NCBI GenBank assembly: GCA_024641445.1
Contig: JAHEDA010000038.1
Location: 1 to 14,591 of the forward strand
Source of the DNA: Gammaproteobacteria bacterium
GTDB lineage: Bacteria; Pseudomonadota; Gammaproteobacteria; UBA6429; Thiohalophilaceae
Length of the DNA: 14,591 bases
Reading direction: 5' to 3'
The position numbers and the translations under genes are program-made. Numbering within the stretch: position 1 is the first letter of the stretch; every line of letters starts with the position of its first letter. The notes under the pieces are model-generated. The model worked only from the letters and a program-made list of their open reading frames with translations. It did no database searches and was not told the origin of the DNA. Shown piece after piece: positions 5,927 through 13,579 of the stretch.

Positions 5927-8314
5927 TCAGTGTCCCTTGATCTTGGTGTCATCACCGGCAAGATACAGCCATGTATCGATGACCGAGTCGGGATTGAGGG
6001 AGACGCTGTGTATACCCTGTTCCATTAGCCAGCGCGCAAGGTCTGGGTGGTCCGACGGACCCTGGCCGCAGATGCCGATATATTTGCCCGCCTTGTTGCA
6101 GGCCTGTATGGCCATGGAGAGGAGCGCCTTGACGGCGTCATTGCGCTCGTCAAAGAGGTCGGCCACCAGCCCCGAGTCGCGATCGAGGCCTAGTGTTAAT
6201 TGAGTGAGGTCGTTGGAGCCGATAGAGAAGCCGTCGAAGTATTTCAGGAATTGATCGGCGAGTAAGGCATTGGAGGGGATCTCGCACATCATTATCACCT
6301 TGAGGCCATTCTGTCCGCGTGCAAGTTCATTGTCCTCGAGTAATTCCAGGACACCACGCGCCTCGTCCACAGTGCGCACGAACGGGATCATTACCGCCAC
6401 ATTGGTCAGGCCCATCTCGTCGCGTACCTTTTTGACGGCAAAACACTCCAGCTCAAAGCAGTCGCGGAAGTCTTTTGAGATGTAACGTGAGGCGCCACGG
6501 AAACCGATCATGGGATTTTCCTCCACCGGTTCGTAGGCCTTGCCACCAATGAGGTTGGCATACTCGTTGGATTTAAAATCCGACAGGCGCACGATCACCG
6601 GCTTGGGCCAGAAGGCTGCCGCCAGGGTCGCGATACCCTCGGTCAGTTTCTCGATATAGAAACTGACCGGGTCGGCGTAACCGGTGCTGGCGTCATCAAT
6701 GAGCTGCTTGATGTCGGCAGGTTGCTGTGTGTAGTTGAGCAGGGCCTTGGGGTGGACGCCAATCATTCTGTTGATGATGAATTCCAGACGTGCCAGGCCG
6801 ATACCGGCATTGGGGAGATACTGGAAGTCAAAGGCGCGATCAGGTGTGCCGACATTGAGCATGATCTGGAAGGGCAGCTCGGGCATCTTGTCGATATTGA
6901 TCTCGCGCACACTGAAGTCGAGTTTGCCTTCATAGATATAACCCATGTCACCCTCGGCGCAGGAGACGGTAACAAGGTCACCATCCTTAATGACCTCGGT
7001 GGCATTGCCGCAGCCGACCACGGCAGGGATGCCCATCTCGCGCGCGATGATGGCTGCGTGACAGGTGCGGCCGCCGCGATTGGTGACGATGGCAGAGGCG
7101 AGTTTCATGATAGGTTCCCAGTCTGGGTCAGTCATGTCGGTGACGAGCACATCCCCCGCCTTGACCTTGCCAATCTCCTTTACCGAGCGAATTACGCGGG
7201 CGGTCCCCGCACCAATGCGCTGTCCGATGCTGCGTCCGGTGATCACTACCTTGCCTCGATGATGGATCTCATACCGGCGGATTACATTATGTTGAGAGCG
7301 ACTTTTTACCGTCTCCGGGCGTGCCTGCACGATGAACAACTGCTGACTCTTACCATCCTTGGCCCATTCAATATCCATGGGGCGACCGTAGTGTTGTTCG
7401 ATGGTAACGGCGTAGCGCGCAAGCTGCATGATTTCACTGTCGGTGAGACTGAAGCGACGCTGCTCGTCACGACTCACCTCAATCGTTCTGGTGGAGTGCC
7501 CGCTCAGGGTCTTCGCACCGTAAACCATCTTGATCGCCTTGCTACCCAATGTGCGTCGGAGAACGGCCTGATGGCCTGCCTGCAACATGGGCTTATGCAC
7601 ATAAAACTCATCCGGATTGACTGCGCCCTGTACCACTGTCTCGCCGAGGCCATAGGCCGAGGTGATGAAGACGACATTCTCGAAGCCGCTCTCGGTGTCG
7701 ATGGTAAACATGACGCCACTGGCGCCGAGGTCGCTACGCACCATGCGTTGTACCCCGGCGGAGAGTGCTACGCCGCGATGGGCAAAACCCTGGTGGACAC
7801 GGTAGGTGATGGCACGATCATTGTATAAGGAGGCATAGACGGCCTTGATTGCGACGAGGATAGCCTCTTCACCCTGAATATTGAGAAAGGTCTCTTGCTG
7901 TCCGGCGAAGGAGGCCTCGGGCAGGTCTTCAGCGGTTGCAGAGGAGCGGATGGCAAAGCTGGCGTGATTCCCCTCGCGTTTGATCAATAAACGGGTTGCC
8001 TCGCGAAGTTCTTGGGCGAAGGCGGGAGGGAGTTCTCCCTGCTCAACCCAGGCACGGATCTCGGCACCCGTCTTGGCGAGTGCCGCCATATCGGTTACGT
8101 CGAGTTTGTCCAGTGCATCATTGATGCGGGCCTCAAGTTTGTTGTGGGTGAGATAGGCATGGAAGGCGGCCGCTGTCGTGGCAAAACCACCCGGGACCGC
8201 CACACCCAATTTTCCCAAGTGTTGGATCATCTCGCCCAGGGAGGCGTTCTTGCCACCGACACGCGGGACATCGTCGATGCCCACCTCTTCGAACCACAAC
8301 AGAAACTCACTCAT
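5927..8314 (-). CDS. ppsA: Phosphoenolpyruvate synthase
   Basis: 795 residues (E. coli 792), aligned end to end. The enzyme turns pyruvate, ATP and water into PEP, AMP and phosphate, feeding gluconeogenesis. Domain order: N-terminal ATP-grasp part (RVGGKNASLGEM 18-29; SFAIRSSATAEDLPEASFAGQQ 119-140; DIEWAKDG 314-321), swivelling phospho-His domain (GGRTCHAAIIAREMG, catalytic His419), and C-terminal PEP-binding TIM barrel (GLARLEFI; RLSDFKSNEYANL; CEIPSNA; SIGSNDLTQL; GICGQGPSDH with Cys749). Thr417, two residues before His419, is the position modified by PpsR, whose gene is divergent 112 bp away. The ATG at 8314 has AAGGG 6 nt upstream; the 21 extra residues available upstream are not conserved. 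A small membrane-protein gene follows 1 nt after the stop. Confidence 0.97.
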   Translation of the reverse strand: MSEFLLWFEEVGIDDVPRVGGKNASLGEMIQHLGKLGVAVPGGFATTAAAFHAYLTHNKLEARINDALDKLDVTDMAALAKTGAEIRAWVEQGELPPAFAQELREATRLLIKREGNHASFAIRSSATAEDLPEASFAGQQETFLNIQGEEAILVAIKAVYASLYNDRAITYRVHQGFAHRGVALSAGVQRMVRSDLGASGVMFTIDTESGFENVVFITSAYGLGETVVQGAVNPDEFYVHKPMLQAGHQAVLRRTLGSKAIKMVYGAKTLSGHSTRTIEVSRDEQRRFSLTDSEIMQLARYAVTIEQHYGRPMDIEWAKDGKSQQLFIVQARPETVKSRSQHNVIRRYEIHHRGKVVITGRSIGQRIGAGTARVIRSVKEIGKVKAGDVLVTDMTDPDWEPIMKLASAIVTNRGGRTCHAAIIAREMGIPAVVGCGNATEVIKDGDLVTVSCAEGDMGYIYEGKLDFSVREINIDKMPELPFQIMLNVGTPDRAFDFQYLPNAGIGLARLEFIINRMIGVHPKALLNYTQQPADIKQLIDDASTGYADPVSFYIEKLTEGIATLAAAFWPKPVIVRLSDFKSNEYANLIGGKAYEPVEENPMIGFRGASRYISKDFRDCFELECFAVKKVRDEMGLTNVAVMIPFVRTVDEARGVLELLEDNELARGQNGLKVIMMCEIPSNALLADQFLKYFDGFSIGSNDLTQLTLGLDRDSGLVADLFDERNDAVKALLSMAIQACNKAGKYIGICGQGPSDHPDLARWLMEQGIHSVSLNPDSVIDTWLYLAGDDTKIKGH

Positions 8315-8426
8315 AACACACCCTTCTTGCATGACTGGGCTATTTGCCACGAATATAGGAAGCATAACACTTGGCAATGGGGCCGTGTGCTAGGATTTGC
8401 CCTATCAACTTCCTTGGGTACTCGTG
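8315..8426. promoter_or_regulatory. Divergent ppsA/ppsR promoter region
   Basis: The 112 bp between the two start codons must hold both promoters. For ppsR (+), TAGGAT at 8391-8396 is preceded by TG at the extended -10 spacing (8388-8389), with no good -35. For ppsA (-), TTGCCA (8377-8372) is a 5-of-6 match to the -35, and TATATT (8357-8352) resembles a -10, but the spacer is only 14 bp. No clear operator repeat was seen. Confidence 0.35.
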
Positions 8427-9227
8427 ATGCAGCGCGATATATTTTTCATCTCCGATAGTACTGGAATTACCGTCGAGACGCTCGGTCGAAGTCTATTGAC
8501 ACAATTTACGGGACTGGAGGCGAAGGTGCATGTCCACCGCTATGTTGATACGCCAGAGAAGGCGAGGGTGGTGGCCGGTGAGATCGTGCGGCTGCAAGTT
8601 CCACCGCACTCGATAATCGTTTTGAGCACGCTGGTTAGCGCAGAACTGCGAGGTATCATTCAGTCTACAACTTGTGTGTATATTGATCTCATGGAGACAT
8701 TTCTTGCGCCGGTCTCGCAGGCCCTTGGTCTGCCGGTCTCGCAGGCGGTTGGACATTCGCATCGTATGCATATGGACTACATGCAGCGCATGGAGGCTAT
8801 CAATTTTTCCTTACAAAATGATGATGGTGGCAGCATCCGGCACTATGAGGAGGCTGACATCATTCTCATCGGCGTCTCGCGCAGTGGTAAGACCCCTACC
8901 AGTGTCTATCTGGCCATGCACTATGGTCTCGCCGTCGCCAATTTTCCGCTGGTAGAGGAGGATATGGAAAATCTACAACTCCCCACCGCCTTGCAGGCGG
9001 TGAGAGATAAACTCTACGGCCTGACCTTAACACCTGAACGCCTGCACCGGATACGGCAGGAGCGTAAGGCCGACAGTCGATATGCGTCACTGGCACAGTG
9101 CCGTCACGAATTGGGACAGGCCGAGGCCTTGTATCGACAATATAGTATTCCCTACCTGGACGTGAGTGAGCGCTCGGTAGAAGAGATCGCGGCGCACGTC
9201 CTGGAATACCTGGGACGAAAACCGTAA
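8427..9227 (+). CDS. ppsR: PEP synthase regulatory protein (kinase/pyrophosphorylase, DUF299)
   Basis: 266 residues. The N-terminus MQRDIFFISDSTGITVETLG is the family signature, and the P-loop GVSRSGKT spans 149-156. Further landmarks are INFSLQNDDG, RHYEEADIILI, VEEDMENLQLP and DSRYASLAQC. The bifunctional enzyme inactivates PEP synthase by ADP-dependent phosphorylation of a threonine near the catalytic His and reactivates it by phosphate-dependent removal. The matching target (Thr417, His419) is encoded by the divergent ppsA. The ATG at 8427 starts the conserved sequence; an in-frame start at 8397 would add 10 unconserved residues. The Shine-Dalgarno is weak. Codons around 8708-8746 hold a 15-bp exact repeat that makes PVSQA occur twice. 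A gene for an unknown exported protein begins 2 nt after the stop. Confidence 0.95.
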   Translation: MQRDIFFISDSTGITVETLGRSLLTQFTGLEAKVHVHRYVDTPEKARVVAGEIVRLQVPPHSIIVLSTLVSAELRGIIQSTTCVYIDLMETFLAPVSQALGLPVSQAVGHSHRMHMDYMQRMEAINFSLQNDDGGSIRHYEEADIILIGVSRSGKTPTSVYLAMHYGLAVANFPLVEEDMENLQLPTALQAVRDKLYGLTLTPERLHRIRQERKADSRYASLAQCRHELGQAEALYRQYSIPYLDVSERSVEEIAAHVLEYLGRKP

Positions 9228-9229
9228 GT

Positions 9230-10801
9230 ATGCGCCGCTGGAAATTCTTTGCCCTTGGTATGGTCAGCCTCGTCGCCGCGGTAAGTTGGTATATCTATTC
9301 TAAAAATACACTCGATATCTCCACTGTCACAACGATCCCATTGACGTCAGCGGTTGAGCCAGAAATTTTGCCCCCTCTGAAAGCTACTACGGCCACTGCT
9401 CCCGTCGCTCCTGGACCGCCTCCGCCAGTAACGCATGGAGTGAGCGTGCAACCGGCCTTGCAAATACGGCTTCAGACATCGGAACCGGGAGTTATTAAAT
9501 CGGTCTCGCTGATTGATGGGGGACACGGTGTGGTGAGCTGGGCGGATACCCACGCAAAGGCGCCGAATGACGCCGTCGTGAAGATGGAATCGGTTGGTAA
9601 TATTATTTCAATCAATATAAAACCCGCCACGGCCTCAAGTTATCGAGTTGAGCTTGGTGCTGATTACGAGGCCAGTTATCGTATCGAGGTGACGCACACG
9701 ACAAAAAATGGTCGGGTGGAATCGCTGCCGCAGCGCCAGGGCAAGTTGTCTCCCGCGTACGTTGCCAGCCACGTCATCGATCTGAATACATCGGTAGGAT
9801 TACATGGCGTGAGTGCCTTGCGCCGACAATTACTTTCACTACAAACCGTCGTGAATGCCTCTGACTGTTCGGGAAAGTTGACCGCGATGCTTCAAGCTGT
9901 GGGTGGCCCTCAAGTAAACTTTAGCATGCAATTGCTTGACCCAACTGGAACGCAGGTGGGGCAGAATCCCTGGTTACTTACCAGTGCAGTCGCGGATACA
10001 CACAAACTCGAACTGAAAAGCGATAGTGACCGTATTATTGTCAGAGTGGGCGCCAAGGCCCCTGGTAAATATAGCCTGGTCCTTGACTACAAAGACTGCA
10101 AGCGTCAATCGAGTAATCGGGTTCCTGACGTTAGCCTTGGTGAGGGTGAGGTACATAGTTATCTAATCGCGCCTCACCGTGGTCAAGCCAATCTTGCGGT
10201 GAGTGTGCCAAAGGTGCATCGGCTGCAACTCAGACCGTTCCCACACATGCCTGATCCGTCTGCTGACATCACGCGTCAGAGTATAGCGAAGGGCATCACA
10301 TTAGGTTTACTGCATGAAGATGTGCTACAGGCCATTCGCCCTGGCAGTCTTCTCATGGCCACGGGGGCGGGCAAGTTTTATCTGCAAGTATTGCCCGGCA
10401 ATGGCCCTGCGATGGATGTTGAATTTAATCGTAGCCGCATCAGCATGAGTGAGTTTCTCGCAACCTGGGTGACGAGGATTGCCTTTGTCGAGGATACTCT
10501 GCTTCGACACGGTGAGGTCCTGGATGTCTTTCTGCCGCAGACCTCCGGAAATCGGGCCGGACTGATGGGGGTATGTGCCTATGTGGCCTTACTACCGCAG
10601 GCATTACAGATAGACACCGGCTATTTCCGTGAGGTATTGAGTAATCCAGAGCAGATCCGGGGACCGTTTTGTATGCTGGACCTGGGGCCGACACAACGCA
10701 CCCCCACCGTGGTGGCCGTTACCCCGGAGGCCATGGCCGTCAACCCGGCGCTCACAGAGCGGGTCTACTCGGTGATGAATTCCATCCAGTCGGCCCCCTA
10801 G
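9230..10801 (+). CDS. Unrecognised exported or membrane-anchored protein, 523 aa
   Basis: I do not recognise a family. A signal anchor is evident: MRRWK, then a hydrophobic segment (about 6-23) ending WYIYSK. A Pro/Ala/Thr-rich linker follows (about 44-74, including PGPPPP), so the bulk should lie in the periplasm. Residues about 75-295 read as alternating beta-strand sequence; the part from ASDCSGK (Cys213) to LDYKDCK (Cys290) is reminiscent of PPC-type beta-sandwich domains and could carry a disulfide. The last 150 residues are a separate mixed region with Cys449 and Cys481. No catalytic motif was seen. It starts 2 nt after ppsR with a poor ribosome site, implying co-transcription. By eye its first half is more AT-rich than its neighbours (for example 9597-9625). 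The stop lies just upstream of the htpG heat-shock promoter. Confidence 0.75.
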   Translation: MRRWKFFALGMVSLVAAVSWYIYSKNTLDISTVTTIPLTSAVEPEILPPLKATTATAPVAPGPPPPVTHGVSVQPALQIRLQTSEPGVIKSVSLIDGGHGVVSWADTHAKAPNDAVVKMESVGNIISINIKPATASSYRVELGADYEASYRIEVTHTTKNGRVESLPQRQGKLSPAYVASHVIDLNTSVGLHGVSALRRQLLSLQTVVNASDCSGKLTAMLQAVGGPQVNFSMQLLDPTGTQVGQNPWLLTSAVADTHKLELKSDSDRIIVRVGAKAPGKYSLVLDYKDCKRQSSNRVPDVSLGEGEVHSYLIAPHRGQANLAVSVPKVHRLQLRPFPHMPDPSADITRQSIAKGITLGLLHEDVLQAIRPGSLLMATGAGKFYLQVLPGNGPAMDVEFNRSRISMSEFLATWVTRIAFVEDTLLRHGEVLDVFLPQTSGNRAGLMGVCAYVALLPQALQIDTGYFREVLSNPEQIRGPFCMLDLGPTQRTPTVVAVTPEAMAVNPALTERVYSVMNSIQSAP

Positions 10802-10804
10802 TGG

Positions 10805-10832
10805 CTTGAATTGCCGGGTGCAGTCCCTATAT
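10805..10832 (+). promoter_or_regulatory. Sigma-32 (RpoH) heat-shock promoter of htpG
   Basis: CTTGAAT (10805-10811), a 13-bp spacer and CCCTATAT (10825-10832) fit the RpoH consensus CTTGAAA - 13 to 17 bp - CCCCATnT with one mismatch in each element. It begins 4 bp after the stop codon of the 523-aa gene and would give a leader of roughly 50 nt. htpG is a classical RpoH target in E. coli, which supports the call. Confidence 0.8.
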
Positions 10833-10877
10833 AACCCCAAGTCGTTGATTTTAACTATTCACAATTCGAGCACGGCC

Positions 10878-10882
10878 AGGAG
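10878..10882 (+). promoter_or_regulatory. Ribosome binding site deciding the htpG start
   Basis: AGGAG lies 9 nt before the ATG at 10892 but only 3 nt before the upstream in-frame GTG at 10886. This spacing favours the ATG. Confidence 0.65.
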
Positions 10883-10891
10883 AAGGTGCCC

Positions 10892-12784
10892 ATGAGCATT
10901 GAAACCCAGAAAGAGACCCTTAATTTTCAGACCGAGGTGAAGCAGTTGCTGCACCTGATGATCCACTCACTCTATTCCAATAAAGAAATATTCCTCCGGG
11001 AATTGATCTCGAATGCCTCCGATGCCTGTGACAAGCTCCGCTTCGAGGCCCTGAGTGACGACGCCCTGTTCGAGGGCGACCACGAGCTGAAGATACTCAT
11101 CGATTACGACAAGGATGCCAGGACCGTGAGCATTACCGACAACGGTATCGGTATGAATCGGCAGGAGGTCATGGACAACATCGGTACCATTGCCAGCTCC
11201 GGCACGCGCAAGTTTATGGAGAAGCTGAGCGGCGACCAGGCCAAGGATGCGAAGATGATCGGCCAGTTTGGTGTGGGCTTCTATTCAGCCTTCATTGTTG
11301 CGGACAAGGTCGTGGTCGAGACCCGCCGCGCGGGTCTCGGTGCTGAGCACGGTGTGCGTTGGGAATCGGCCGGCGAGGGCGATTACACCCTGGAGAATAT
11401 CGAGCGCACCCAGCGTGGTAGCTCTATCACTTTGCACCTGCGTCAGGATGAGGATGACTTCCTCAATAACTGGCGCTTGCGCAATGTCATCCAGAAGTAT
11501 TCCGATCACATCTCGCTGCCAGTGCAGATGTACAAGGAAGACGATAAGGGCGTCAAGACTGACGAACTGGAGTCAGTAAACAAGGCCTCAGCATTGTGGG
11601 CACGTTCCAAGAACGACATCACCGACGAGGAATATAAAGAGTTCTATAAGCATATCGCCCATGACTTTGATGAGCCGCTGTTGTGGTCCCACAACAAGGT
11701 CGAGGGTACACAGGAATACACCACCCTGTTTTATGTACCCAAGCGCGCACCCTTTGATCTGTTCGACCGTGAACACCGTCGCGGTATCAAGCTTTACGTG
11801 AAGCGTGTCTTTATCATGGATGATGCCGAGCAGTTAATGCCCAATTACCTGCGCTTCATCCGTGGTGTCGTCGATTCTGATGACCTGCCCTTGAATGTCT
11901 CGCGCGAGATACTGCAACGCAACAAGCAGATTGATTCTATTCGTAATGGTGCTGTGAAGAAGATCCTCGGCCAGTTAGAACAGCTGGCCACGGATGAGCC
12001 GGAGAAATACACCGATTTCTGGGGACAGTTCGGGCGGGTCATCAAGGAAGGGCCGGGAGAGGACTTTGGTAATCAGGAGAAGATCGGTAAGCTCCTGCGC
12101 TTCGCCTCGACTCATACTGACACCGATGCGCAGAATGTATCGTTGGACGATTACATCGCTCGCATGAAGGATGGCCAGGAAAAAATCTTTTATCTCACCG
12201 GCGACTCCTTTGCGGCGGTGAAGAACAGCCCGCACCTCGAACTCTTCCGCAAGAAGGGCATTGAGGTGTTGCTGATGGCGGACCGCGTCGATGAGTGGAT
12301 GATGTCGCACTTTACCGAATACGCCGGAAAGAAATTTGCCTCGATTGCCAAGGGTGAGGTCGACCTCGGCAAGTTGGAGGATACGGAGGACAAGAAGAAG
12401 GCCAAGGCGGCGGCCAAGGAGTTTAAGGATATGTTGGAAAAGATGAAGGCTATCCTGGGTGACCAGGTCAAGGAGGTCCGCATCTCCAATCGTCTGACCG
12501 ATTCGCCCTCGTGTCTGGTGGTAGAAGAAAATGATATGGCAGTAAGTATGCAGAAGTTGCTCAAACAGGCCGGGCAGCATGTGCCGAATTTACAACCGAT
12601 TCTGGAGATCAATCCGGAGCACTCGCTGGTGCAGCGTCTGAAAACGGAAGCGGATGAGTCACGCTTTAGTGACTGGAGCCATATCCTGTTTGATCAGGCC
12701 ATGCTGAGTGAGGGGGTGCAGCTGGATGACCCGGCCAGTTTCGTCCGCCGTATGAATAGCCTCTTTATGACGCTATCAGGCTAA
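10892..12784 (+). CDS. htpG: Hsp90-family chaperone HtpG
   Basis: 630 residues (E. coli 624), homologous over its full length. The N-terminal GHKL ATPase domain shows RELISNASDACDKLRF (Glu37 as catalytic base, Asn41 for Mg), ITDNGIGM (Asp83 contacts adenine), IGTIASSGT and the lid GQFGVGFYSAF. The middle domain includes YKEFYKHIAHDF, KLYVKRVFIMDD and LPLNVSREILQRN, the last carrying the conserved Arg that completes the ATPase site. The C-terminal dimerisation domain ends FVRRMNSLF. It folds and remodels cytosolic clients under heat stress together with DnaK. A Lys/Ala/Glu-rich helical stretch (DTEDKKKAKAAAKEFKD) links the middle and C-terminal parts, as in other HtpGs. Expression is probably RpoH-driven from 10805-10832. 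Confidence 0.97.
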   Translation: MSIETQKETLNFQTEVKQLLHLMIHSLYSNKEIFLRELISNASDACDKLRFEALSDDALFEGDHELKILIDYDKDARTVSITDNGIGMNRQEVMDNIGTIASSGTRKFMEKLSGDQAKDAKMIGQFGVGFYSAFIVADKVVVETRRAGLGAEHGVRWESAGEGDYTLENIERTQRGSSITLHLRQDEDDFLNNWRLRNVIQKYSDHISLPVQMYKEDDKGVKTDELESVNKASALWARSKNDITDEEYKEFYKHIAHDFDEPLLWSHNKVEGTQEYTTLFYVPKRAPFDLFDREHRRGIKLYVKRVFIMDDAEQLMPNYLRFIRGVVDSDDLPLNVSREILQRNKQIDSIRNGAVKKILGQLEQLATDEPEKYTDFWGQFGRVIKEGPGEDFGNQEKIGKLLRFASTHTDTDAQNVSLDDYIARMKDGQEKIFYLTGDSFAAVKNSPHLELFRKKGIEVLLMADRVDEWMMSHFTEYAGKKFASIAKGEVDLGKLEDTEDKKKAKAAAKEFKDMLEKMKAILGDQVKEVRISNRLTDSPSCLVVEENDMAVSMQKLLKQAGQHVPNLQPILEINPEHSLVQRLKTEADESRFSDWSHILFDQAMLSEGVQLDDPASFVRRMNSLFMTLSG

Positions 12785-12812
12785 GTCTGTAAATAAGTTC
12801 TTACACCTGTTG

Positions 12813-12840
12813 CAGGGCGGCCATATGCCGCCCTGTGTCT
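12813..12840 (+). terminator. Hairpin after htpG, probable terminator with a weak U-tract
   Basis: Perfect 9-bp arms CAGGGCGGC (12813-12821) and GCCGCCCTG (12827-12835) flank a CATAT loop, 28 nt after the htpG stop. The bases that follow (TGTCTTTG) are U-rich but interrupted, so termination may be partial. Confidence 0.6.
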
Positions 12841-12847
12841 TTGTGGG

Positions 12848-12875
12848 GGAACCTTTTACCGATTTTTTTCGTGAT
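12848..12875 (+). promoter_or_regulatory. Candidate ECF-type promoter upstream of the sigma factor gene
   Basis: GGAACC (12848-12853), a 16-bp spacer containing seven consecutive T, and CGTGAT (12870-12875). ECF sigma factors typically use a -35 with an AAC core and a -10 with a CGT core at this spacing, and many transcribe their own operon. The leader to the ATG at 12983 would be about 100 nt. Recognition by the neighbouring sigma factor is inference. Confidence 0.45.
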
Positions 12876-12982
12876 GCCCATATTGATGACAATATGGCTG
12901 GGAAGGTTGGGACTCTGGTGGTTTACACGGCGCGGCGCGAAGAATATAGATCAGGGAGAATACCGTCTCCTGCGAGCATCCA

Positions 12983-13579
12983 ATGTCACTAATCAGCTCA
13001 TGGCTACGTCTACTGCACGGCCCGGGTAGTTTCGAGGGGTTGATGGCATCGCATGTGGAATATCTATACCGAGTAGCCTACCGCTTCTGTGGTAATAATC
13101 AAGCCGATGCTGAAGACCTGGTACAAGACCTGTTGATCAAGCTATACCCCCGAGTTGAGGAGATAAGGGCGCTGGAGCATCTGCGCCCGTGGCTGGTGCG
13201 GGTCATGTATCGGCAGTTTATCGATCAAGTGCGCCGCAACAAGCGCTCACCACTTTATGGCGCAGACGACGTGATGAAATTAGAAATTGCCGCCGATGAG
13301 GGCCAGACTGCCGCTAGCTTACTCGAGCAGGAGCGCCTGCAACACCAACTTCTTACCGCAATGAACGCGCTAAATGAGGAACAAAGGGCGGTTGTGAGCC
13401 TGCACGATATCGAGGGCTACACCCTGCAAGAGTTAGAGGACATGCTGGAAACGCCTATAGGGACCCTGAAGTCACGTCTGCACCGGGCCCGCGCAAAATT
13501 ACGCGGGGTTCTGGAACCTTTTGCAGGGCCGGAGCGTGATACCGATAGCGAGGAGGAAAAATGGACTGCAAGCAACTGA
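12983..13579 (+). CDS. ECF-family RNA polymerase sigma factor
   Basis: 198 residues. Sigma region 2 runs from about 20 to 90: HVEYLYRVAYRFCGNNQADAEDLVQDLLIKLY, then LRPWLVRVMYRQFIDQVRRNKR, covering core binding and -10 recognition. Region 4 lies at about 120-174: LNEEQRAVVSLHDIEGYTLQELEDMLETPIGTLKSRLHRARAKLR, the helix-turn-helix for the -35. There is no region 3, as expected for ECF factors. The tail (EPFAGPERDTDSEEEKW) is acidic. The ATG at 12983 is the only reasonable start, since the frame upstream is closed by a stop at 12947-12949; its ribosome site is weak. The last 19 nt overlap the anti-sigma gene. A candidate self-promoter lies at 12848-12875. The signal sensed is not evident. Confidence 0.93.
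   Translation: MSLISSWLRLLHGPGSFEGLMASHVEYLYRVAYRFCGNNQADAEDLVQDLLIKLYPRVEEIRALEHLRPWLVRVMYRQFIDQVRRNKRSPLYGADDVMKLEIAADEGQTAASLLEQERLQHQLLTAMNALNEEQRAVVSLHDIEGYTLQELEDMLETPIGTLKSRLHRARAKLRGVLEPFAGPERDTDSEEEKWTASN
13551..13556 (+). promoter_or_regulatory. Ribosome binding site of the anti-sigma gene, inside the sigma gene
   Basis: AGGAGG sits 4 nt before the ATG at 13561, within the last codons of the sigma factor gene. It is much stronger than the sigma gene's own site, which should favour anti-sigma synthesis in step with or above sigma. Confidence 0.65.

Noticed and set aside
6722..7828. 368-aa open frame on the + strand opposite ppsA
   Set aside because: It is fully antisense to a well-conserved PpsA, has no recognisable domain and no ribosome site; long antisense frames are expected opposite codon-biased genes.
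8371..8390. Sigma-54 promoter (TTGGCA ... GC) before ppsR
   Set aside because: The GG and GC elements are 16 bp apart instead of the required 12.
11975..12580. 201-aa open frame on the - strand opposite htpG
   Set aside because: It lies entirely inside htpG, shows no family features, and is explained by codon bias.
12835..13029. 64-residue frame between htpG and the sigma gene as a called CDS
   Set aside because: No ribosome site, the start lies in a hairpin, and it overlaps the sigma gene by 47 nt; kept only as a finding.
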